This document shows positions 46,301-55,959 of a stretch of DNA of 64,000 nucleotides, piece after piece (position 1 is the stretch's first letter; every line of letters starts with the position of its first letter). The stretch lies in assembly GCF_032362555.1 (NCBI RefSeq), contig NC_083529.1:2480001-2544000 (forward strand), written 5' to 3'. This DNA comes from Amyelois transitella (taxonomy: Eukaryota; Arthropoda; Insecta; Lepidoptera; Pyralidae). The notes beneath the pieces are model-generated. The model was not told the origin of the DNA and ran no database searches. It saw only the letters and a program-made list of their open reading frames with translations. Position numbers and translations under genes: made by a program.

Positions 46301-49300
46301 CTAATTAATATTTACCGATACATAATTCTTTTCCAATAACCCGTTGAGGCCCCATGAGGATATGATCACGTCCCCAGGTTCCACCCCCACCCCCCCACAG
46401 CTCCCAAGCCTGATAATGATGGGGTTTTTGACCTTGGCGTGGAATAGCAGTTTGATCACTTCTTGGAGAGCAGTCGTCATGGAAGGTATACCGATTCCGT
46501 GCTGAAAATAAACACAGTTTATTTTAAAGTAAAATTATTTATATTTAGAAAGGTCAAAAATAAAATTATTGACATAATTATACAAAAAACGTTGAGTAAC
46601 AGACTACCAAATTAAAAAAAAAAACATTTAAACTAAAAAAAAACATGTTTGGTCTATACCAATTTTTTTGTAATTTAGTCATTAAAAAAATATTTCTCAG
46701 TTTGATATGAATGTAATAATATTTATGTTTGTCCACAAATATATCTCGCGTTTCGCTGAACCGATTTTGTTGCGGTTTTCAGAAAAGTGTAGAAATTTAA
46801 CCGTCAAAAAAGGAGGATAATAATTGAAGGCGGTTTTCTTTTTACAAAAGTTTTTTGAAAACAAACTAGAATTCTTTCCATTAGCATGAGAATCATTCTC
46901 TGATTGACAATGGTATAATTTTTCATCGCGTTCAATTTTCTATTCCCCTTATACATATATTTCAATACTATATCTAAACTGATACGGCTTGTAGATAACG
47001 CATTCCTATCTGTTGCCGAGTGCCCTTGTGTGGTGGTATCTATTCCTGTGATAAAAACATAGAATATGGGATGCAGTACCATTTGAATATACAATGATAA
47101 ATTAATATCGAAAAAGAAATAACAGCACCAACAATATGGTTCCAAATTTTTACTCCAAAATGTGTAGAAATTTAAATTTGAGATTATATATTAATTACTT
47201 AACTAACTTGTGCCGTGTGGTTCCCGGCACTAATAGAAAATAGAATAGGACCACTCCATCTCTCTCCCATGGATGTCGTAAAAGGCGACTAAGGTAGGCT
47301 TATATACTTGGAATTCTTCTTTTAGGCGATGGGCTAGCAACCTGTCACTATTTGAATCTTAATTCTATCTTAAAGCAAAATAGCTGAACGTGGCCTATCA
47401 GTATTTTCAAGACTGTTGGCTCTGTCTACCCCGCAAGGGATATAGACGTGATTATATGTATGTATGAACTTAATATATCCTGTTTTCAATTAGCACTATG
47501 CCTTGATTTTGTGTGATGGATAAACGCAATACTGGACCGATTGTAATGTTTTTTGGATTAGAGCTTTGACATAGACCATTCAGGAGTAACATAGTTCAGG
47601 AATTCTAGAAATTCCCACGACACTGAAGCCCCGTGCTACAGCATTATTTATTTTACATTAAAACAATGAACTCACATTAAACGCCAAAACAGGTCCGACT
47701 TTGAACATGGCGTATCTCTTGGACAACTTAGTGATGTTCACTAGATTATCCTCATTGTAGGGGAGGTCTAGCAGCTGAGCCATGTAGAGAGCAAACGCCC
47801 GAAGACGGTGTTCGGTGCCTCCGGTGCAAACGAACTGAAAAAAAATCACAGAATTGGCTTAATTTTTCCTAAGCTGTACTTATAAACGTTCTGAGGCCAT
47901 TAGGCAATAAATTTAATAGAAAGAGAACCGCCTTCAATCGATATCCACCTTTTTTGAAGTAGGTTAAATTTGTAAAACCTTCTTCTCAATGTTTGGCACA
48001 AAATTTGCCATATTTTCTCACGTCATCTGAATAGGTACTTGTTACTGAAACGTAAAGCTTAAAACCACAGACAGCTGGAAGGAGACTGGTTAATTGTATA
48101 CCAGATATGTACATAAATTACAACTTACGAAGACACGACACGACACTTACAGACAGATTAAATAAATATATAAATATATACGGGACAAATTACACGGATT
48201 GAGTTAGCCTCGAAGTAAGTTCGAGACAGATACTAACTTAACGATACTTTATTTTATAATAATTACATACTTATATAGATAAACTTCCAAGAAACAGGCC
48301 AAACAGAAAAAGTTCTTTTCTCATCATGCCCTGGCCGGGATTCGAACCCGGGACGGTTAAAAACGTCAATTCTATAGTTCCGTTGTGTCTGTCCGAATGA
48401 AAGGAAACTACTCAATGAGGCTCATTAAAAATTATTATTTAAACCTTATTGTACAAAATAAAATTGTATAGCACAATGTGCGGACTAAATGCTAGATGCA
48501 TATTATCTACTAGTCAACCATTGGGTCTGACAGAGAACTTTATGTGTGGTCAAACTAAATAAAAAAATATAAAATAATTCAAATAAACATACATAAAAAC
48601 TACAATAAATAAAAAATAAACATATACAATAAGTAGGTGCAGCGATTGCCGAAATGAGTGAAAAGGCTTATACATAGGTATTAAATACTCTCGCGACTCA
48701 AGAGAATCAAGCAAAAATCAAGGGATATAGACGTGATTATATGAATGATTGAACTAAGGTAGAAGACGTGATATGTCTATACATATATATATGTATAGAC
48801 CACCACATTAAACTCACCTTGACGTCACCAAACATAGCCTCCAAGTCATCATTCGTGCTTAAATTTAGGTGGTATAAAATGTCGTGTGACTCTCTATCAA
48901 TATGTTTGTTTGGTAGCCGGGTGGTGCCATCGGGATTTCTGAAAAAATCATCATCATATCTTATTATAAGCAGAATAGGATCGTTACTTTTGATATTATA
49001 AAAAGGCGACTAAAGGATGGGCTTATAAACTTGGGATTTTTCTTTTAGGTGATGGGCTTGCAACCTATCACTATATGAATCTCAATTCTAGCATTAAGCA
49101 AAACAGCTGAACGTGGCCTATCAGTCTTACAAGATTGTTTAGGAACGAATTATAGTTTCTACCGGGATAAAATATACCCGTAAATGCAGTCCGGGATAGA
49201 CATAGACTTTCAATTATTTATACGTGATATTTAGATTTTCATGCGCACTACCAGGTTGGATATCATACATACATACATACATAAAATCACGTCTCTTTCC

Positions 49301-52300
49301 CGGAGGGGTAGGCAGAGACTACCTCTTTCCACTTGCCACGATCTCTGCATACTTCTTTCGCTTCGTCCACATTCATAACTCTCTTCATACAAGCTCGGCG
49401 GTTTCGGGTACTTTTGACCTGACCCTTTACCAGGACGTCCTTAATTTGATCAAGATACGTTCGTCTAGGTCTTCCCACTCCGACCTTTCCCTCCACACTC
49501 TCCTTGTATATCTGCTTAGTCAACCTGCTTTCATTCATCCTCTCCACATGACCGAACCATCTTAACATACCCTTTTCTATTCCTGTAACTACATCTTCTT
49601 TCACGTCACAACATTCCCTTATCACGCTGTTCCTTATCCTGTCACTCAATTTCACACCCATCATACTCCTTAACGCTCTCATTTCCACTGCATTTATTCT
49701 GCTTTCATGTTTCTTTTGCCATACCCAACTTTCACTCCCATACATTAATGTCGGGACCAACACGCCCCTGTGCACAGCCAGTCGAGCCTTTTTGGATAGT
49801 TTCTGACTGCTCATAAAGGCATGCAAAGCTCCATTCACCATGTTCCCCGCGTTCACTCTCCTTTCAATATCACTATCATACTTGCCATCTGATGTAAACT
49901 TTGATCCTAGATATACAAACTCTTTCACTTGCTCTACTTTTTCTCCTCCAATCAAAATATTACATGCTGTCATTTCTTTCTCCATTTCAAAAACCAGTGT
50001 TTTAGTTTTACTTACGTTCACTTTCATTCCTTTCTCTTTTAAAGCTTCACGCATACAGTTTACCATCTCCTGTAACTCCTCCGCTGATGACGCCAGTATA
50101 ACCTGATCGTCGGCATAGAGCAGACATTTGACGAGTAACTCATTCATCCTTAATCCACTTTTAGACTCTTTCAAATCTGTCAAACAGCTATCCATAAATA
50201 GGTTGAACAGCCACGGTGACGCAACACATCCTTGCCTAACGCCTTTCTCAATCTTAAACCACTCAGTGTGCGCTCCGTTTATCCTGACACAAGCACTCGA
50301 ATCCTCATATAAGGATTTCAGTGCTCGTATTAAGAGACTGCTCACCCCATGCATAGAAAGTGCTGACCACAATTCATTCCTCTCAACTCTGTCATAGGCC
50401 TTTTCCAGATCTACGAATGTGCAATAGACTTTTTGACTCTTGGCCAAAAACTTTTCGGCTATGCACCGCAAGGAAAAGACCTGATCAGTACATCCCATTC
50501 CCTTTCGAAATCCCGCTTGAGCATCCCATATTTTGTCATCAGTTTCATTCCTGACTCTATTAATCAATACCTTAGCATACAATTTGCCGACGACGCTAAG
50601 CAGGCTTATACCACGATAATTTTTGCAGTCCAGCTGTGACCCTTTTCCTTTGTAAAGTGGCACGATAACAGCCTTACACCAATCTTTTGGTACTCGGCCG
50701 CTTCTCCAACACAAATTGAAAAGGCAGTACAACTGACTAGCTACTACGCCTTTTCCTGCTTTAAGCATCTCGACCGACACTCTATCACACCCAGCAGCCT
50801 TTCCCGCTTTCATACTCTTAAGTGCTTCCACAATTTCGAACATTTCAATTTCGCCTTCCATCTCATTCCCTTTTTCTTCGCTATAGCAGAAATCTTTCTT
50901 ATTTCCTTCCTTTTTTTCAAATAAACTTTCAAAATAGTCCTTCCATATCTTTAGTACACATTCTTCTCCTTTCACAACGCTACCATCCTGGCATCTGATC
51001 CTAGTCAGCTCTCTGGTTATAGTATTTCCTCGGGCTGACCTTACGGATTTCCAGAATACTTTCAGATTTGACTGAAAGTCTTCTGATAGCCTTTTATCAA
51101 AAACCTCTTTATACTCTTCTTTCTTTCTAATCACAGCTTTCTTAACCAAATCTTTCATTTTCTTATATTCCTTACGTGCTTCATTCACATCTTCATCTAT
51201 AACCTCTTGCATTCTTAAGTTAGCTTTTGCTGCTAACAAATCCAGCCATGCTTTCTTCTTTAATCGCACAAGTTCTTGCACATCTTTACTCATCCACGCA
51301 TTTTTGTGATTTTTTCCTTTCCTTCTTCTACTTACACCACACACTTCAACAGCTACTTTCACAATTCTTTCTTTAAATTCCTTCCATCCATCTTCAATAT
51401 CGCTCATTTCATCTAAATCTTCAAATTCATCCTTCAGTCTATTAATATACTTCTTACCTACATCCATATCTTGCAAATTTTCTACTTTTACTCTTTCCAA
51501 AGCGCTGGTTTGCTCCCTTACCCTGTGCCGCCAGCGATTGAAGATACCCCTTATCCGGGATATCACCAGTAAATGGTCCGAGTCAATGCCAGCACCGCGA
51601 TATGCACGGGTATCCAGCACTTTGTTCTTCAATCTTTCATCTACAATCACAAAGTCTATCATACTTTTTAAAATACCTTCCACTCTTGTGTAGGTGTGGA
51701 TCTCTTTATGTTGAAACATTGAGTTCGACACAAAAAGATCCCACTCTAGACAAATTTCTAATACACTTCTTCCATTATCATTCACCTTTTCGTCACCAAA
51801 CGCACCAAGCACCTTTTCATATCCATCACGCTTTACACCCACCCATCCATTAAAATCACCTAACATAATAATCTTCTCATTTGGCTTGGTAACTTTCAAT
51901 ACTTCTCTTACACTATTCCAGAACTCCTCGTTTTCGCTTTTTGCTGATGTTGTACCCCTCGAACCCACATCCCAAGGTGCATAAACACCTAGAACGAAGA
52001 TCCGAGTGATTCCAACTTTCAGCCTAATCCATAGAAGACGAGGGCTGACACACTCATACTCATTCACGCACTCAGCCATTCGTGCAGAAAGAATTAGACC
52101 GACCCCTTGACAGCCTCGGCTGGTACTGGAAATTCCAGACCAATACGCCGTGTAAGGGCCGTGCTGCGTCGCGTCGCATCCTTTCCGCTTCGTTTCATTC
52201 ACGCACAACACATCCAAACGTCTTTCATCCATCATCTGGCATACTTCCTCAATCTTATCCTTCATTCCTCCTCTTACATTCATCGTCGCAAAGCGGCTTT

Positions 52301-52765
52301 CAGCAGACCGCATACCGCTCCCGCCGGGAACGAGACGTGATGGGGTGCGGACACCATCGCCGCCATTTATATGCTTTTTAAGGTTCATAATGCGATTCCC
52401 ACGAGACGCTAGGGAAAAATTTTGTCCGCCCCAGCAGAGCCCCGCATGCCAGGGTTGCCCCGCATGCATTGGATATCATAATATTATTAAAATGAAGGAA
52501 AAAATAATAAACATACCTAAGTACACAAGTAACAACGAAATTAAATTTTAATTTACAGAAAATCCTTGTCTGAGAAACCCTGTGAAGGAACCTAACAAAA
52601 TGTAAAAATTTAAATTAAAGTATAAATTAAAAAAAAAAAACATCAAGAACTTGAAAAAATAAAAATAAAAAACCTCAGTGGTTCGCCTTTCCATAGAGTT
52701 TGACAATTGAAATAATGCTTCTCTTTCACTGTTCCCTGAGGTAAAATATTGTCACAATCGCACAT
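43336..52765 (-). CDS. UPP: Uridine phosphorylase (7 exons, complete)
   Basis: Predicted to catalyse reversible phosphorolysis of uridine to uracil and ribose-1-phosphate in cytosolic pyrimidine salvage. Exons (minus strand): 52674-52765, 48818-48938, 47676-47834, 46316-46501, 44686-44824, 43925-44118, 43336-43434. All junctions are GT/AG and the phases fit, giving 990 nt and 329 residues, close to the ~310 of animal enzymes. Family landmarks seen: FVCTGGTEHR (phosphate-binding region), KVGPVLAFNHGIGIPS, IIIRLGSCGGVGVEPGDV, GQGRLDGPFCDYTEADK, and AGVRNIEMEATAFAAF followed by CVALLNRFNGDQ. The start is the ATG of MCDCDNILPQ. Exon 1 is the least certain: its donor is a weak GAG|GTTTTT, but its phase (2 nt) fits exon 2 exactly. 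Intron 1 (~3.7 kb) contains a full-length RTE LINE in the same orientation; introns also hold SINE-like, Helitron and LINE-tail repeats. No AATAAA is obvious just after the stop. Confidence 0.93.
44167..44412 (+). mobile_element. SINE-like element S1 with duplicated head, in uridine phosphorylase intron 5
   Basis: The CGTGTGGTTCCCGGCA head occurs twice in a row (44168 and 44189) before the body; the tail is decayed. A further S1 tail piece is at 44460-44545. Confidence 0.85.
45234..45908 (+). repeat. Dispersed repeat with GCGACTTCGTCCGCGTGG core, longer copy
   Basis: Core at 45246; ends with GCCTTCCTCGATAAATAGAC, TTCAGCTTTATAATATTATA. Directly abuts a Helitron-like copy. Confidence 0.75.
45910..46129 (+). 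mobile_element. Short non-autonomous Helitron, in uridine phosphorylase intron 4
   Basis: AAATTCTCGTGTTACAATG, GGCTTGACCGATTCTCATGA and GAATCGGCCAACATC; 3' hairpin GGCAAA/TTTGCC (46101-46118) 11 bases before a CTAA end. Confidence 0.75.
46130..46290 (-). mobile_element. SINE-like element S1, decayed
   Basis: Survives as GTGACATATCGCTAAACCAT, TTAGTCGTCTTTTACGACAT and GCCGGGAACCACACGG, just 25 bp from uridine phosphorylase exon 4. Confidence 0.7.
47211..47466 (+). mobile_element. SINE-like element S1, full length, in uridine phosphorylase intron 3
   Basis: TGCCGTGTGGTTCCCGGCAC head to ATGTATGTATG tail. Confidence 0.9.
48160..48354 (-). mobile_element. tRNA-derived SINE, 5' truncated, in uridine phosphorylase intron 2
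   Basis: CTGGCCGGGATTCGAACCCG and CACGGATTGAGTTAGCCTCG; the head is cut just before the A box. Confidence 0.85.
48424..48716 (-). repeat. LINE 3'-end repeat, copy 2, in uridine phosphorylase intron
   Basis: Same family and order of words as 39318-39605, including AATAAGTAGGTGCAGCGA. Confidence 0.8.
48995..49140 (+). mobile_element. SINE-like element S1, truncated at both ends
   Basis: AAAAGGCGACTAAAGGATGG to GTGGCCTATCAGTCTTACAA. Confidence 0.8.
49268..52468 (-). mobile_element. Full-length RTE-type LINE with 12-bp target duplication
   Basis: Flanked by a perfect duplication TTGGATATCATA (49256-49267 and 52469-52480). The 3' end on the minus strand is CGTGATTTTATG followed by ATGT repeats, as in RTE elements, with almost no 3' UTR after the ORF. 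It sits in intron 1 of uridine phosphorylase in the sense orientation. The intact ORF and intact duplication mean a recent insertion. Confidence 0.93.
49287..52469 (-). CDS. RTE LINE endonuclease-reverse transcriptase
   Basis: 1060-codon open frame. The first ATG overlaps the target duplication, so translation within the element probably starts further in, e.g. at the MNLKKH or MNVRGG Met. The N-terminal half is an APE-type endonuclease (NVRGG, VNETK, GVYAPW, GDFNGWVG, SDHLLV); the reverse transcriptase follows (GCDRVSVEML, YRGISLL, GFRKGMGCTDQVF, DLEKAYDRV, VRQGCVASPWLFNLF, LLYADDQVI). The C-terminus has WFGHVERM, GRPRRTYLDQIKDVL and RDRGKWKEVV, characteristic of this family's many fragments. 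It would nick the target and copy its RNA there. No disruption seen. Confidence 0.93.
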   Translation of the reverse strand: MHAGQPWHAGLCWGGQNFSLASRGNRIMNLKKHINGGDGVRTPSRLVPGGSGMRSAESRFATMNVRGGMKDKIEEVCQMMDERRLDVLCVNETKRKGCDATQHGPYTAYWSGISSTSRGCQGVGLILSARMAECVNEYECVSPRLLWIRLKVGITRIFVLGVYAPWDVGSRGTTSAKSENEEFWNSVREVLKVTKPNEKIIMLGDFNGWVGVKRDGYEKVLGAFGDEKVNDNGRSVLEICLEWDLFVSNSMFQHKEIHTYTRVEGILKSMIDFVIVDERLKNKVLDTRAYRGAGIDSDHLLVISRIRGIFNRWRHRVREQTSALERVKVENLQDMDVGKKYINRLKDEFEDLDEMSDIEDGWKEFKERIVKVAVEVCGVSRRRKGKNHKNAWMSKDVQELVRLKKKAWLDLLAAKANLRMQEVIDEDVNEARKEYKKMKDLVKKAVIRKKEEYKEVFDKRLSEDFQSNLKVFWKSVRSARGNTITRELTRIRCQDGSVVKGEECVLKIWKDYFESLFEKKEGNKKDFCYSEEKGNEMEGEIEMFEIVEALKSMKAGKAAGCDRVSVEMLKAGKGVVASQLYCLFNLCWRSGRVPKDWCKAVIVPLYKGKGSQLDCKNYRGISLLSVVGKLYAKVLINRVRNETDDKIWDAQAGFRKGMGCTDQVFSLRCIAEKFLAKSQKVYCTFVDLEKAYDRVERNELWSALSMHGVSSLLIRALKSLYEDSSACVRINGAHTEWFKIEKGVRQGCVASPWLFNLFMDSCLTDLKESKSGLRMNELLVKCLLYADDQVILASSAEELQEMVNCMREALKEKGMKVNVSKTKTLVFEMEKEMTACNILIGGEKVEQVKEFVYLGSKFTSDGKYDSDIERRVNAGNMVNGALHAFMSSQKLSKKARLAVHRGVLVPTLMYGSESWVWQKKHESRINAVEMRALRSMMGVKLSDRIRNSVIRECCDVKEDVVTGIEKGMLRWFGHVERMNESRLTKQIYKESVEGKVGVGRPRRTYLDQIKDVLVKGQVKSTRNRRACMKRVMNVDEAKEVCRDRGKWKEVVSAYPSGKET

Positions 52766-53104
52766 TTTATCTTAATTGAAACACACAATTATAAACCTTT
52801 ATCTTTTCAAACATCCACGACGCACTGATTAGAAGGGCATAGCTTTAATGTTTTTAATGTATTATTATCGTTAATAGTACTTAATCAACAAAGACGCGTG
52901 CGCACTGGCAGTCAACACACAACTAAATCCATTATTTATGAGAAATATGTTAATGTGATGCATCTCTATTAACTTATGACTTATTTACACTAGGTCAATA
53001 ATTGACTCAAAATCAAAAGCAAATCTGTGCTTCTGTATATATTGGTTTAGTGTTGATTGATTACAAGTAGCTCTTTTATTTCAGTGCTGGTTTCTGCATG
53101 TAGG

Positions 53105-53235
53105 TAGAAACTGCATCTTTTCATTTTCCACAATCTCTGCATGCCTACTTTCACTTCATCTACATTCATAACTCTTTCCATACAAACTTATTGGTTTCGG
53201 ATACTCTTGGTCTGACCTTTTGCCATAACATCCCC
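53105..53235 (-). mobile_element. Decayed RTE LINE fragment upstream of uridine phosphorylase
   Basis: Minus-strand match to the RTE ORF 3' end (CACTTCATCTACATTCATAA, TTTCGGATACTCTTGGTCTG), diverged. Confidence 0.65.
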
Positions 53236-54577
53236 GATTTGGTCATATGTATATGTATTAAATTGGAGGCAAATAAATTTAGTTACTATTTATTTATAGA
53301 TTAACCTTGGTTAGGTTTGATTGCAGAGTCATAAATATAGCCCCAAAATTAAAAACATTTTTATCATAACCAAAAAACCACGTGAAATAATTTTATTTAA
53401 CCATTGGGACTTATGCCTTCTGAGCAGATTAGGTTTTTCCAAATGACATAATTCCCTGAAAAAATAAACTAGGTACAGTCAATAGCACATCAACCTACAC
53501 AAATTCACTGCAGATTGCCTCTATTACCCCGTCATGGAGTTCCATACAGGGTAACTTCAAATGCAGTTGACTGTACGATATTCGGGACATAATACCAAAG
53601 TGACGGCGGACTGTAAACCCTACCATTAGCTCGCATATCTCCCCTTGAGCCTAAACGTTCATCAGAAATAGGTCAACTAAACCAGTCAGTTATTATACTG
53701 GCTGCGTTGGCACTGGCTTGTGTTACTGGCTTGCCATTGTCACTGTGTAAACTAGCCTTTATCGCTGGACACTATCTACTCGTCTAATGTCGCATCGATT
53801 TTAACCAGTTCGAAAATAAATATTTTGACTACTTATATCTTGCCTATCTTCCCGTGTAGATTGTAAAAGTCAATCAAGGGAAAGGCTTAATTTGGGATTC
53901 TTCTTTTAATCGATGGACTAGCAAAGGAACCTGTATTTATCTCAATTCCGTATGTATTTCTTTGATAATGCCTACGTTGCTGCATATTATTGTATACATT
54001 TTCGTCAGTGGTTTTACTGTCCCTATATCCATATTAGATGTATTTAAAATTATGTACTTACAGTGCAAAATAATTTTCTTTTACACATTAAAAAAAGATT
54101 ATTCGAATTTATAATACTTACGTCTTTTGCATTATGACCTTTTTTATGGCTTTTAAAACAAGAAATATGAAAAACTGAAAGATGTATCTTTTATCTTGTC
54201 AAAAAATAAAAACGAGCAAACCGACAAAAAAATATTAAAATTTAAAATTAAATAAATATTGGAATATAGTAATTTTTATCTTCTCAACATCACCATGCTT
54301 TTGTAAGTATTTTTTCCAGAGTTGCAGGCAGAGACTAAATCTTTCCATTTGCCACAAATCATTAAATTAAATTTTCATACTCTTATTTTTGATTGATATG
54401 AGGTACCTACCTATTTCCGTTCACTTTCGTTTATCATGCATTTAAACGGCATGAAAGCTGAAACTGACATGCCAGAACAGCATTTGGAGCGCCTTCATAT
54501 CCAAGGGTTCCAGTCGCATCCTCACCTCTTTGACAAGGAGCCCGGGGTGCGTTGATACTTATGACGTGCGTTGAGTT

Positions 54578-55532
54578 CAGTGCCGGATTAAGCCAGCGCA
54601 GGGCCTGTAGTAAATTCTGTCAAGAGGCCCTTGGTTTGCTATAGTTTCTCAATTTGAAGGGTATTAGATAAAACAAAACTATTACAAATAAACTTTTCTG
54701 CATTTCATATGGGCAAATTTAGATACCTAACACTTTCACTATCGACTTCAAAGTAAGGTGATTAAGACGTTCCTGGCCCATCGTGTTTCTTAACTCGTTT
54801 TTAATACGTTTTAACGTTGAAAAAGAACGCTCGCCACTGCAGTTATTGATCATGGGAGACAAGTAAATGCGCAAGGCAATTTCTACGTTTGGGAAACACG
54901 ATTCTAAGGAATTATTTGATAAAAGTTTATAAAATTGCAGTTCCAGAGACTGGTTTCTTGCTATCAATAACAGTAGCCACATCTGTTTTCAGCAGTTCAG
55001 CGAACTGCACTAATTCGTCGCCTAGGCTATTCTCCAAATCATCTTCGTTAGCACTGACCATATATGTGAGGCGTTTTTTCAAGAATGGCTCACATCTAAA
55101 GTCCTTTTAATAGTTTTTCTATGTTGTGCCAAACATAAATATACAGCATTTTCTTATTGTTTAATAGTCAATAGAATCCTATTTTGTTTGATCGGGTTGA
55201 TACGACTAGCTCGTCCGATGACAATATCAGGGGATTCCCCTGTTAGTTTTGCAGTGCTACCAACTTCGCGTGTAGCGCAGTGCAAGCAGTACAACACAAC
55301 TTTTGGTGTAGCCAACGCTCAATTGCAGAAACGTGGTAAAATTTTAAATTATTGTTGTAGATTTTAATACCAACGTTTCTCGTGGTAGATATGTGTATTT
55401 TTTTAAGGTACGTGTATTATAAATTGATATTTTTTTACGGTCAGACAGGTATTACAGACAGGACCGCGGGGCCCCCCGAGTCACGGGGCTCGTAGCATTT
55501 GCTACTCTTGCTACGTGGCTAATCCGGTACTG
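54578..55532 (-). mobile_element. hAT transposon remnant
   Basis: Ends are inverted: CAGTGCCGGATTAAGCCA on the left, and CAGTACCGGATTAGCCA as the reverse complement of the right. Flanking 8-mers GTTGAGTT and GGTAAGTT match at 6 of 8 positions. It encodes on minus the hAT C-terminal dimerisation region only. Confidence 0.85.
54719..54982 (-). pseudogene. hAT transposase C-terminal fragment
   Basis: Contains FPNVEIALRIYLSPMINNCS and GERSFSTLKRIKNELRNTMG, the hAT dimerisation signature, to a stop. The next upstream transposase codons (LENSLGDELVQFAELLK, ~54985-55060) are in another frame, so at least one frameshift; the catalytic core is absent. Not functional. Confidence 0.88.
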
Positions 55533-55658
55533 GGTAAGTTAGATTTTTACACGAAGCGACTCCTTTCCGTTTTTTTATTCATATACCTTGACCATACGAC
55601 CACCGAAACCCAATAAAGTCTTTCTCCTGCTCAAAAAAATCTAATGTTTCTTCGACAG

Positions 55659-55821
55659 TTACTCAGAAGTTCCGGCGTTAGCTGCGTACGCGCGTTCAGC
55701 GGGCATCAAAAGTGGTTTACGGGACGGTCGGCCCATGGACGGGAAACAGGAGACGTGCATCGGGATGAACGGGTGCTGCTGCTGCGGCCCATGCTGTGGA
55801 CCGTGTGGGCCATGCTGTTAG
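55659..55821 (+). CDS. Alternative terminal exon A of the SAXO-like gene, Cys-rich tail
   Basis: After acceptor TTCTTCGACAG the exon starts with 1 nt completing a codon, then 53 codons and TAG. It contains AGIKSGLRDGRPMDGKQE, nearly identical to AGIKSGLRDGQPIDGKQE in the exon at 61017-61164, and has the same entry phase. Instead of splicing onward it ends in a run of CC/GPC motifs (CCCCGPCCGPCGPCC) and a stop. AATAAA occurs at about 55951, ~130 bp later. Either a short isoform of the SAXO-like gene ends here, or this is the last exon of a tandem duplicate gene. Transcript data are needed to tell. Confidence 0.65.
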
Positions 55822-55959
55822 AACTGATCGTGAAAGTCTAAAAAAAGACTTTCAAGAACAATCTTTAAACATCAAGGCTTAAAAAGGACTTTCAAGATCA
55901 GTTCATCAAGGCTTAAAAAAGCCACTGAAGTTGTGTTTGCGAATATCTAGAAATAAATG

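Noticed and set aside
52082..52381. Plus-strand ORFs opposite the RTE LINE
   Set aside because: Antisense shadows of the endonuclease-RT frame.
54436..54546. Open stretch starting MHLNGMKAETDMPEQHLERL, followed by GTGCGT, as first exon of the SAXO-like gene
   Set aside because: It ends in phase 0 while the downstream exons require 2 leftover nt; no homology recognised; adjacent to a hAT insertion.
55644..55841. 65-codon ORF overlapping exon A
   Set aside because: Shadow frame; the conserved AGIKSGLRDG frame is the other one, and the spliced acceptor lies inside this ORF.
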